Shown here: positions 46,346-54,470 of the stretch, piece after piece
Numbering within the stretch: the stretch's first letter is position 1
Layout of the letters: each line of letters opens with the position of its first letter
Source of the DNA: Haloferax sulfurifontis ATCC BAA-897
GTDB taxonomy: Archaea; Halobacteriota; Halobacteria; Halobacteriales; Haloferacaceae
Assembly: GCF_000337835.1 (NCBI RefSeq)
Contig: NZ_AOLM01000027.1
Coordinates: forward strand, 1-64,000
Length of the DNA: 64,000 bases
Reading direction: 5' to 3'
Notes under the pieces: generated by a model
Told to the model about the DNA's origin: nothing
Seen by the model: only the letters and a program-made list of their open reading frames with translations
Databases searched by the model: none
Program-made: the position numbers and the translations under genes

Positions 46346-47920
46346 TTACCCGCGAGTGGTCACGTTCGATTCGATCTCGATCTCTTTCGGTCCCGCGACG
46401 ACCGTGTCGTTGTAGCTAATCGAGACGTTCGCGGCCCCGGTTCTCGGCGGTGCGAAGTCACAGGCGACGACACCGTTCTGACCGACCGTCGTCAGACACC
46501 GTGAGAAATACGTGGTGCCCTCCTGTGAGATCGTGAGATCGATGTCCATCCTCGTCTGCGGAGCGAGGTTGGTCTGCGCCGAGACGTTGAGTTTCGTGCC
46601 GGCCATGGTGGCCGAGAGGTTGTCCACCGACGGTTCGGCGACCGTGAACGCCTCGGTCAGTACGACCCGCTCCCCGTCGGCGTGGATGTCGCTGTCGATG
46701 ACGACTGTCACGTTGTACGTCCCGGTTTCCAAGCGCGTGGAGTCGGCGACGACGTTGAGCGTGTCGGTCTCCGCGTCGTATGCGACGTCGAACACCGTCT
46801 GCGGGGAGATGAAATTCATCTCGGAGCTCTCGACTCGGAGATCGACACCGGGGCCCACGTTACCGAGAGCGTTCGGTGCGTACTCGATACTACTGCGTGC
46901 GGTCTCCCCTCCGAACGTCACCGAAACCTCGCTGGTTCCCTCGGTACGAGGGTTGACAACGTGGTATTCGAACAGCAACGTTTCGTTATCCGCGACCGAG
47001 ACCGGCTCGTCGAACGCCACCGTCAGCCCGCCGCTAGACGTGACCTGATACCGATTGACGGCGGTCCTGAGCGACCGGTCGATCTCGCCGTCGGCGTCCG
47101 TATCAATCCCGATGTGGTCGATCAGCCGTGAGCTGTGCAGGGACGGCGACCTCCCCTCTCGGTAGTTGACTCGGAGCGTTTGACTCGTCCGAACGTCCGC
47201 CTGTGGCGACCACTGTACAACGTGTGTCGTGTGCGCGCCCGTGGACGCGTTACGCGCGAACACCGACCGCGTGCCGGGAGCAGGCCGTTGAACGGAGCTT
47301 TCGAGCCCACTCACACGGTACTGCACGACCGCGTCGTCGCCGACGGCAACGACGGGGGACCCACCCTCGCGTGATCTATCGGTACAGTCGATGGTATCGG
47401 GTTGCTGAGTGGCCGGTACCGAACACGCCGCGCTCCCCCGGACCGATGGGGGCTCAATCCAGAGACGGTCCGCAATCCGGGTCTGGCCGGCGGAGGCGAT
47501 GACGTTGTACCGTCCGGTCGGGAGCGTCTCCGGGGCGGTCGCGCTCGGCCGAGTGAGGACCGAGACAGTGTCGTTTGCGTCCGCCGCGCGGAAGGCGGCG
47601 TCGGGGTCGTTTGCGTTTCGCGTGTCGAACACCACGGTGACAGCGCCGTCGCCGGAGCCGTCGGTCGCCGAGACGGTCGCCGAGAAGTCACCTTCCGCAG
47701 ATGCGATCTGGAGTCTGGCTTCGTCGGTGTTGTTGAGGACGAGCGTGCGCTTTACGAAGTCGCCTTGCTGTTCGATCCGTTGGGCGTCCGCGAACCGCAC
47801 CGACTCGTCTGTCGATTCCGACGCAGACACCGCGATTGCACCGCCGGGAATCGCCGTGAGGCCGAGAATCAACAAGAAAATAACAGATAATGTTCGTATC
47901 GAGCGGGTCCGTGGACACAT
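46346..47920 (-). CDS. DUF7827/BGTF-type surface protein
   Basis: A 524-residue secreted protein. The signal peptide from ATG 47920 ends near GAIAVSASES. Residues about 35-140 match the DUF7827/BGTF domain found in S-layer-like proteins (QQGDFVKRTLVLNNTDEARLQI and a beta-strand run through VTVVFDTRNAN). Residues about 270-340 hold HIGIDTDADGEIDRSL, ending VVNPRTEG, a module also present in the beta-helix protein at 32855-35992. No C-terminal membrane helix or PGF motif is visible. It follows csg on the same strand and probably decorates or docks in the S-layer. Confidence 0.75.
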   Translation of the reverse strand: MCPRTRSIRTLSVIFLLILGLTAIPGGAIAVSASESTDESVRFADAQRIEQQGDFVKRTLVLNNTDEARLQIASAEGDFSATVSATDGSGDGAVTVVFDTRNANDPDAAFRAADANDTVSVLTRPSATAPETLPTGRYNVIASAGQTRIADRLWIEPPSVRGSAACSVPATQQPDTIDCTDRSREGGSPVVAVGDDAVVQYRVSGLESSVQRPAPGTRSVFARNASTGAHTTHVVQWSPQADVRTSQTLRVNYREGRSPSLHSSRLIDHIGIDTDADGEIDRSLRTAVNRYQVTSSGGLTVAFDEPVSVADNETLLFEYHVVNPRTEGTSEVSVTFGGETARSSIEYAPNALGNVGPGVDLRVESSEMNFISPQTVFDVAYDAETDTLNVVADSTRLETGTYNVTVVIDSDIHADGERVVLTEAFTVAEPSVDNLSATMAGTKLNVSAQTNLAPQTRMDIDLTISQEGTTYFSRCLTTVGQNGVVACDFAPPRTGAANVSISYNDTVVAGPKEIEIESNVTTRG

Positions 47921-48235
47921 ACCCCTGACTATCTGGTCCGGCAGTAAGTACTTTCTGTCACAGTCACCATCCTCAAACGCCTGCAGGCGGCCCACAGGTC
48001 AGTTGAGAGTCCAGTTTTTCGTTTGGGTTCTGTCATCGGTCAGTACGGGTCCCCGATAACCGCCCGTTTGACGTGATTGACCCCGTCAAACGAGGGGTTT
48101 CTTGTTGATTCACCGACCGGTGTCCACAAAAGATATTAGTTGTGTGTCGCTACTGTTAGTAGAGATGTATACACAGGTTTTACTCCGAGCGTCTTGTCAA
48201 ATCACTTCCCTCCATCACACGTCTGAAACGTACTG
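47921..48235. other. Divergent control region with inverted repeats
   Basis: It carries the promoters of the DUF7827 gene (minus) and the second COG1361/RND operon (plus). It contains the 9-bp inverted repeat at 48065-48092 and the palindrome CACCGACCGGTG at 48111-48122, both ahead of the plus-strand operon. Confidence 0.5.
48065..48092. promoter_or_regulatory. Perfect 9-bp inverted repeat CGTTTGACG-N10-CGTCAAACG
   Basis: The arms are perfect (48065-48073 and 48084-48092). It lies about 145 bases before the second COG1361/RND operon and is the most striking dyad in this control region. A TetR gene lies downstream of the operon, but binding there is unproven. Confidence 0.5.
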
Positions 48236-49870
48236 ATGTACAGGGACACAGTTCGTTCTACGCTACTCGCTCTCTGTCTCGTCTCCCTGCTGACTACCTC
48301 GATGGTCGCTCCAGTCGTCGCCCAGACCGCGAGTTCGGGGCAAGTGTACGGGTCGCCCGATATCGACGTCTTCACCTCGACGAGTGAGTTCGAGCCCGGA
48401 ACGCAGTCGGAGCTCAGGCTCACACTCCGAAACAACGGCCAGATCGACCAATCGGGTCCGGAGCGCTACGAGAGCCGCGTGACGACCGCCCGCGGCGTCA
48501 CGGTCGAAGCGATGTCTGGAAGCGCGCCAATCGAGATTAACACCGGCACTATCGGGGCCGGAAACGTCCCGACGGGCACTGTCGACCTTGCGCCGATCGA
48601 TATCACGGTCTCCGAGAATGCGACCCCCGGAACGTATCGGATTCCGATCGAGGTGTCGTACACGTACACCCGACTCGTCGATTACGACCCGTCGGGTGCC
48701 GAGTACACGGACAACACGCGAACGAGAACCCACTACGTGACGGTTCGCGTCCGCGATCAGCCACGGTTCGAAGTCGTCGAGACGTCGTCGACCGCGCAGG
48801 TCGGGAACACTGGCGACCTCTCCGTGACGATCGAAAACACCGGCACCCGCGCCGCGACCGAAGCGAGCGTCACGGCGACCTCGCGGAGCGACGAACTCGT
48901 GTTCGGGACGGCCTCGGCGAGTTCGACCGCGCAGGTCGGCCGCTGGGCCGTCGGTGAGCGTCGGACGGTCAATTACACCGTTTCGCTCGCCGAAGACGCA
49001 ACGGTTCGCGGCTACACCGTTAATCTCGACGTCGACTACACCGATACGGACGGCATCGCTCGAACGTCGCGAACGATGAACATCGGCGTCACCCCCGCTG
49101 AAGAACAGAGCTTCGCCCTCGAAAACGTCTCTACGAACCTCCGTGTCGGCGCGGACGGAACGGTCTCGGGGACGGTCGTCAACAACGGGCCGAAACGCGT
49201 CGACGACCCCGTGCTCCGGCTCAGGTCGAGCAACCCGAACATCAACGTCGAGACGTCCGAATACGCGCTCCCGGACCTCGAACCGGGCGACAGTGCCACG
49301 TTCGAGTACGAGGTCGGCGTTAGCGACGCCGCGAGCGCGAACGTCCAACAGCTCAACCTCACGGTGGAGTACCGCAACAGCCGTGGGAACATCCGAGTCA
49401 GCGACGGGCTCACGACCAACGCCGAAATCGCGCCGCACCGGGACCGCTTCGTCGTCGAGGTGGTCAACGACACGATCGAAGCAGGCAGTGACACCGCACT
49501 CCGCGTGCGGGTCACCAACAACGGTGAGGAGCCACTCAGAAACATCGAAGCGAAAGCGTTCGTCCGCGATCCCCTCAGTAGTGACAACGACGAGGGCATC
49601 ATCGGCGAACTCCAACCGGGCGAATCCGAAGAGTTCACCATTGCGCTGAGCGCCGGGGCCGGCGCGTTGCCGAAGCGCTATCCAGTCTCCTTCGACTTCC
49701 AGTACGAGATGCCGGACGGAGACACGGAAGTGTCGCAAACGTACACCGTGCCCATCGAAGTAATCGAGTCACAGGGCGGCGGCCTCCCGATCGGGCTGAT
49801 CGTCGGCGCGGTCGTCGTTATCGGCGTGCTCGGTGTGTTCGGCTGGCGGCGCTTCAACACGGACGAGTAA
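48236..49870 (+). CDS. COG1361-type surface protein, partner of an RND permease (copy 2)
   Basis: A 544-residue secreted, membrane-anchored protein with a signal peptide ending near VAPVVAQTAS. Repeated CARDB/NEW3-like beta-sandwiches include GNTGDLSVTIENTGTRAATEASV, LEPGDSATFEYEVGVSD and LQPGESEEFTIALS. One C-terminal helix (IGLIVGAVVVIGVLGVFGW) precedes the basic tail. It is a clear paralog of the protein at 36255-37877. The stop is three bases before the RND start, so the two are co-translated. The likely site of action is the face of the cytoplasmic membrane below the S-layer. Confidence 0.88.
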   Translation: MYRDTVRSTLLALCLVSLLTTSMVAPVVAQTASSGQVYGSPDIDVFTSTSEFEPGTQSELRLTLRNNGQIDQSGPERYESRVTTARGVTVEAMSGSAPIEINTGTIGAGNVPTGTVDLAPIDITVSENATPGTYRIPIEVSYTYTRLVDYDPSGAEYTDNTRTRTHYVTVRVRDQPRFEVVETSSTAQVGNTGDLSVTIENTGTRAATEASVTATSRSDELVFGTASASSTAQVGRWAVGERRTVNYTVSLAEDATVRGYTVNLDVDYTDTDGIARTSRTMNIGVTPAEEQSFALENVSTNLRVGADGTVSGTVVNNGPKRVDDPVLRLRSSNPNINVETSEYALPDLEPGDSATFEYEVGVSDAASANVQQLNLTVEYRNSRGNIRVSDGLTTNAEIAPHRDRFVVEVVNDTIEAGSDTALRVRVTNNGEEPLRNIEAKAFVRDPLSSDNDEGIIGELQPGESEEFTIALSAGAGALPKRYPVSFDFQYEMPDGDTEVSQTYTVPIEVIESQGGGLPIGLIVGAVVVIGVLGVFGWRRFNTDE

Positions 49871-49873
49871 CTA

Positions 49874-52402
49874 ATGGACTTCCAGATCGATTACCAGCAC
49901 TACATCGACGTTGTCGACGGTTGGATAGTCGACCAGCCGAAGACAGTACTCCTCGCGTTCCTACTGCTTTCGGCGGGGTTTTCCGCCGGGCTCGGACAGT
50001 CTGGAACCTCGTCTGGAACCAGTCAGTTTACTGAAGACGTCCCCGCGTATCAGGCGTTCGAAGAGGTCAACGACAACTTCGAGCGGGTGACGTTCGAAGA
50101 AGACACCGGCACGACACAGCTCATCCAATCGGGGACGAACGTCCTGTCGAAGCCCGAGCTACTTCGGATGCTCAGGGCGCAACAGCGGTTGCAAGCGAAT
50201 CCCGAGCTGTCGGTCGTACAGACGACGAGCGTCGCCCGGGCCGTCGCCAGAGTCATAGACCCATCGGCCACGACGCTCGCTGAAGAGATCGACGCCGTCG
50301 AACAGGCGACGCCGACGGAGATCGACCGCGCAGTCCAAGTCGCCGTCGAACAGAACCCCGCGATTCGGGCGAGTCTGAGCGAGGACTTCAACGTACGTTC
50401 CGCGTCCGCGTCCGCGACGATCGGTATCGTCACTCACTCGCTTAGCGGAGAAGTGTCCGACTCGGCGGGGACGGGCGGTGACAGCCCGCTGACGGAGATC
50501 CAACGTCACGCCGAGTTCATCGTCGGCTCCGTCGGCGGCGATATCCGGGTCTTCGGGAGCGGAATCCTCTCCGAAGAGTTCAACTCGGTGATCGGCGACT
50601 CCCTCGCGCTCGTCGTTCCCGCGGCGGTCGTTCTGATTCTGTTCTTCTTGGTGTTCGCCTACCGCGACCCGATCGACCTCCTGATCGGGGTCGTCTCCCT
50701 CGCGATGGCCGTCCTCTGGACGTTCGGGTTTATGGGCCTCGCGGGAATCGCGTTCTCGCAGATGCTGATCGCGGTGCCGCCGCTCCTCCTCGCGGTCGGT
50801 ATCGACTTCGGTATCCACGCCATCAACCGCTACCGCGAAGAGCGGACCGAGGGCTTCGGCATCCACGAGTCGATGCGGACGGCGACTGACCAGCTTCTCG
50901 TCGCGTTCACTATCGTGACGGGAACGACCGTAATCGGCTTCGCGGCCAACGCGTCGAGCGACCTCGGACCGATTCGGGACTTCGGTATCGTCGCGGCCGT
51001 CGGCATCGTGTTCACCTTCCTCATCTTCGGCATCTTCCTGCCGGCGGCGAAGGTGTATCTGGACAGCCTCCGAGAGCGGGTTGGCTTCCCCGAATTCGGG
51101 TCCGAGCCACTCGGTGCAGAAGACACGGTCCTCGGGAAGGTCCTCCCCGTCGGGATTCACATCGCTCGTATCGCCCCGAAGGCGTTCCTGGTCATGCTGG
51201 TCGTGAGTACCGCGTGGATGGGGTACTACGGGTCGGGCGTCGATAGTCGCTTCACGCAGGATTCGTTCCTCCCGCCGGAGGACAACCCGGAGTATCTCGA
51301 ACTGTTCCCCCAACAACTGCAACCACGTGACTACACGGTGACGGAGACCACGAACTTCCTGGAGGACAACTTCCAGACGGGTGAAGAAGATGTCACGACG
51401 GTGTACGTGGAGGGCTCGCTCACGGACGGTGGTACCTTAGAGTCCATCTGGCGGGCCGGGAACAGCCCCCCCGACAGCTTCGTCATCGACGACGGCCACG
51501 CGCGGGAGACGAGTATCATCACCGTCATCCAGAGCTACGCGGAGCGGGACCCCGAGTTCGCGGCGCTCGTCGCTCGGAACGACCGCGACGCGAACGGCAT
51601 CCCCGACGACAACCTCAAGCAGATCTACGACGCGCTCCTCGACTCGCCTGCGCGCGGTCAGGCGCTCAACTACATCACCGACGATTACACCTCCGCGCGC
51701 GTCGAGTACGCGGTCGAATCCGACGCCAGTCAGGCCGACGTGACCGAAGACACGCGCGCGGTCGCGGACCGCTACCGCGTCGAGGCGACGGCCACCGGCA
51801 ACGTCGTCATTCTGAAGGCCGTCTCGGACGTCATCGCGCAGTCGGCGTTCATCAGCCTCGTGCTCGCGCTCGGCGGCTCCGCGGTCTTCCTCATCATCAT
51901 CTATACCCTGCTCGAAGGCCGGCCCTCGCTCGGCGTCGTGAATCTGATCCCGATCGTCGTGACTGTCGCCGCTATCGCCGCGACGATGCGGTATCTCGAC
52001 ATCCCGTTTAACGTGATGACCGGGACGATCCTGTCTATCGGTATCGGCCTCGGAATCGACTACTCGGCGCACCTCGTCCACCGGTTCGCCGAGGAGTACG
52101 ACGAGGGCACGGACGTCTTCGTCGCTCTGACCGACTCGGTGCGCGGGACCGGTGGCGCGCTCACCGGCAGTATGCTGACGACGGTGACCGGAATCGGCGT
52201 TCTCGTCATCGCGATTACGCCGATTCTCGGCCAGTTCGGACTCCTGACCGGGGTCTCGATTCTGTACTCGTACGTGGCCTCGCTCGTCGTCTTGCCGCCG
52301 GCGCTCGTCGTCTGGGCGCGCCTCGTCCACGGCGAGAACGCGGAGACTGCCGAAGCCGCGAGTGGCCCGGACGGCGCGGGCGGTGCGGGCGGTGCGGCGT
52401 GA
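49874..52402 (+). CDS. HAE3/MMPL-type RND permease (copy 2)
   Basis: An 842-residue two-fold RND protein. Helix-4 motifs are GIDFGIHAINRYREER in the first half and LGIDYSAHLVHRFAEEY in the second. It has two large extracytoplasmic loops; the second contains a segment with FRTQDSFLPPEDNPEY-like character near residue 455-475, where DxSFLPP phrases occur in archaeal RNDs. It is longer than copy 1 and ends in an Ala/Gly-rich tail. It pairs with the preceding COG1361 protein, and a CetZ-like and a TetR gene follow. Confidence 0.92.
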   Translation: MDFQIDYQHYIDVVDGWIVDQPKTVLLAFLLLSAGFSAGLGQSGTSSGTSQFTEDVPAYQAFEEVNDNFERVTFEEDTGTTQLIQSGTNVLSKPELLRMLRAQQRLQANPELSVVQTTSVARAVARVIDPSATTLAEEIDAVEQATPTEIDRAVQVAVEQNPAIRASLSEDFNVRSASASATIGIVTHSLSGEVSDSAGTGGDSPLTEIQRHAEFIVGSVGGDIRVFGSGILSEEFNSVIGDSLALVVPAAVVLILFFLVFAYRDPIDLLIGVVSLAMAVLWTFGFMGLAGIAFSQMLIAVPPLLLAVGIDFGIHAINRYREERTEGFGIHESMRTATDQLLVAFTIVTGTTVIGFAANASSDLGPIRDFGIVAAVGIVFTFLIFGIFLPAAKVYLDSLRERVGFPEFGSEPLGAEDTVLGKVLPVGIHIARIAPKAFLVMLVVSTAWMGYYGSGVDSRFTQDSFLPPEDNPEYLELFPQQLQPRDYTVTETTNFLEDNFQTGEEDVTTVYVEGSLTDGGTLESIWRAGNSPPDSFVIDDGHARETSIITVIQSYAERDPEFAALVARNDRDANGIPDDNLKQIYDALLDSPARGQALNYITDDYTSARVEYAVESDASQADVTEDTRAVADRYRVEATATGNVVILKAVSDVIAQSAFISLVLALGGSAVFLIIIYTLLEGRPSLGVVNLIPIVVTVAAIAATMRYLDIPFNVMTGTILSIGIGLGIDYSAHLVHRFAEEYDEGTDVFVALTDSVRGTGGALTGSMLTTVTGIGVLVIAITPILGQFGLLTGVSILYSYVASLVVLPPALVVWARLVHGENAETAEAASGPDGAGGAGGAA

Positions 52403-52428
52403 GTGTGCCGGCCATCCCTCGGTGAAAC

Positions 52429-52450
52429 GCGGGGCGGGGGTTCACCCCGC
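52429..52450 (+). terminator. Hairpin after the second RND operon
   Basis: GCGGGG and CCCCGC arms (52429-52434 and 52445-52450) flank a 10-base loop about 27 bases past the RND stop. It could end the operon transcript. Confidence 0.45.
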
Positions 52451-52582
52451 ACGGTCGAGACGCGCGGCCACGGCGGGCAAAACGCCGGCCGGGACGCACC
52501 GACTCCCCCCAACAACGTCCGTGCGCTCAGCCGCGGGAGACCGGGATTTTTTTCGCTCGGTGCGTAACAGACCAGACTATCA

Positions 52583-53683
52583 ATGAACGTGTTCTGCTTC
52601 GGAGCAGGGAAGGCAGGGGGGAACGTCGTCGAGCAACTTCTTCGCTACGAGCGCCAGCGAAAGGCGGATTTCATCGTCGGCGCGGCGGCGTGTGATACGA
52701 CCGCGGCAGACCTCGACGACCTGGCGCTGATTCCCGAGGACGCGCGCGTGCTGTTCGGCACGGCCGAAACCGGGGGACACGGCTTCGACGGCGACGCCGC
52801 CGGTGGCGTCGCGGCCGCCAAGGACGCACACCGACAGCTCCTCGAACCGACCGACAGTGCACCGATTGCGGCGAGCGACGCCTTCGTCGTCTGCGCCGGC
52901 CTCGGTGGCGGGACCGGCGGGCCGACTGCCGCAGTCATCGCCGAACAACTCTCCGAGCTGTACGACCAGCCGGTGTACGGCGTCGCCAGCTTCTCGACGT
53001 CGACAACTGACCCGCAGTGCGCTTCGAACACCCTGCGGTCGCTCCGGCAACTCGTGTCGGCCACGGACCACGTCTTCGGGTTCGACACCGCCTCGTGGGT
53101 CAAAGAGGAGCCGGTATCCGAAGAGCAGTACGACACGCTCGACGCGGAACTCGCGCGCCGCCTCGGCACGCTGTTCGCGGCGGGCGAGGTCACGACCGCC
53201 GACGACGTCGGTGCAAGCGTCGTCGACGCCTCCGAGATCATGAACACGCTCCGCGGCGGTGGGCTCGCGACGCTCGGCTATTCCGAACGCCCGCTCCCGC
53301 CCCGCGACACGAGCGTTCGCGGGCGTCTCAAGCGACTCATCGGCGACGACGCCGAGTCGGTCGACCAGATCGACTCGCTGAACCGAATCACGACGCAGAC
53401 GCGAGAGGCCGTCCGCGGACAGCTGACGCTCCCCTGCGATATCGAGACGGCATCGAGGGGGTTGCTCGTGATTACCGGACGGCCGGCGTGGCTCAACCGC
53501 GACGCGATAAGCCAGAACCAGGGCTGGCTCGAAGACCAGACCGGGAGTCTGGAGGTTCGCAACGGCGACGACCCGCGGCCGGATGCGGACGCCCTCAGCG
53601 TGTTAGTCGTCCTCGGCGGGGTCGCCCCGCCCGAGCGACTGACCGCGCTCCAGGCAGTCGCGGATGCGGACGACCCCAGCTAA
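52583..53683 (+). CDS. CetZ-family tubulin-like GTPase, divergent
   Basis: A 366-residue cytoplasmic protein of the tubulin/FtsZ superfamily. [14 protein letters not shown] at residues 6-19 and the tubulin signature GLGGGTGG at 106-113 bind [15 protein letters not shown] follows the nucleotide fold, and [13 protein letters not shown] is the conserved strand after the T7 loop. In FtsZ and CetZ the T7 loop reads NxDxxD; here it is VVDASEI, so the catalytic pair is partly changed and polymerisation-coupled hydrolysis may differ. CetZ proteins control cell shape and motility in Haloferax. It lies between the RND operon and a TetR gene. Confidence 0.85.
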   Translation: MNVFCFGAGKAGGNVVEQLLRYERQRKADFIVGAAACDTTAADLDDLALIPEDARVLFGTAETGGHGFDGDAAGGVAAAKDAHRQLLEPTDSAPIAASDAFVVCAGLGGGTGGPTAAVIAEQLSELYDQPVYGVASFSTSTTDPQCASNTLRSLRQLVSATDHVFGFDTASWVKEEPVSEEQYDTLDAELARRLGTLFAAGEVTTADDVGASVVDASEIMNTLRGGGLATLGYSERPLPPRDTSVRGRLKRLIGDDAESVDQIDSLNRITTQTREAVRGQLTLPCDIETASRGLLVITGRPAWLNRDAISQNQGWLEDQTGSLEVRNGDDPRPDADALSVLVVLGGVAPPERLTALQAVADADDPS

Positions 53684-53749
53684 AGACATCGTTAAGTACG
53701 GTTCGACACTATCTACGCTATAACCCTCGCGCTGACGACCCCAGAATTC

Positions 53750-54370
53750 ATGACTTACTTCTCGGATTCAGCAGACGCAGATCGACATCAGACACAACAG
53801 GCCATTCTCGAAGCGACGCATCAGATATTACTCGAGTCCGGTTACAGTGAGATATCTATCTCGCGAATCGCCGACCGAGTCGGCATTAGCAAGTCGGTCA
53901 TCTACCATTACTACGACAACAAGGAGTCGTTACTGGCGGAACTCTTAGACGTCGTGCATCGACGGTTCCTCGCGAAGATATTCGAACAGGAGGACACGAC
54001 ACCGCGCGAAGAGCTCGAACGGTTTCTGACATTGTTCGTCGCCGCGCCGTCGGTGAGTTGCCAGCCGGAGACCGAGCTGACACAGCTCGCGAAGACGTAC
54101 GTCGAACTGCGAACGCAGTCGATTTCGAACCCGGACTACCGCTCGATTTTCACCGAGTCGGAAAACAGGGTTAAACGGCGGCTCACGGAGACGATCGAAG
54201 AGGGAATCGAGCGGGGCGAGTTCAAGCCCGTAAACCCCGAGCGAACGAGCGAACACATCATCACGTTCGTCGCTGGGGTGCTGTTTCGGCAAGCGACGAC
54301 CGACTCGGTCGACAGTGAACAGCTGAACAGCGAGATTCAAGAACAGCTCGCCGACCGGATTTACGTCTGA
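53750..54370 (+). CDS. TetR-family transcriptional regulator
   Basis: A 206-residue regulator. The N-terminal helix-turn-helix reads QAILEATHQILLESGY followed by ISISRIADRVGISKSVIYHYYDNKESLLAELL, a textbook TetR DNA-binding domain. A helical ligand-binding domain of about 130 residues follows, ending in a dimer helix. TetR genes often sit beside the RND exporter they repress; the exporter here ends 1.3 kb upstream. The site it binds was not found with confidence. Confidence 0.92.
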   Translation: MTYFSDSADADRHQTQQAILEATHQILLESGYSEISISRIADRVGISKSVIYHYYDNKESLLAELLDVVHRRFLAKIFEQEDTTPREELERFLTLFVAAPSVSCQPETELTQLAKTYVELRTQSISNPDYRSIFTESENRVKRRLTETIEEGIERGEFKPVNPERTSEHIITFVAGVLFRQATTDSVDSEQLNSEIQEQLADRIYV

Positions 54371-54470
54371 GGCCGTTCGGCGAGGCGGCGACTTCCGCCG
54401 AACGACGGTCTTGGGTATCGATACGACACGGGGCGAGCGAAGGCGCCCGTCAGGCGCGGGCCGTAGTCAC

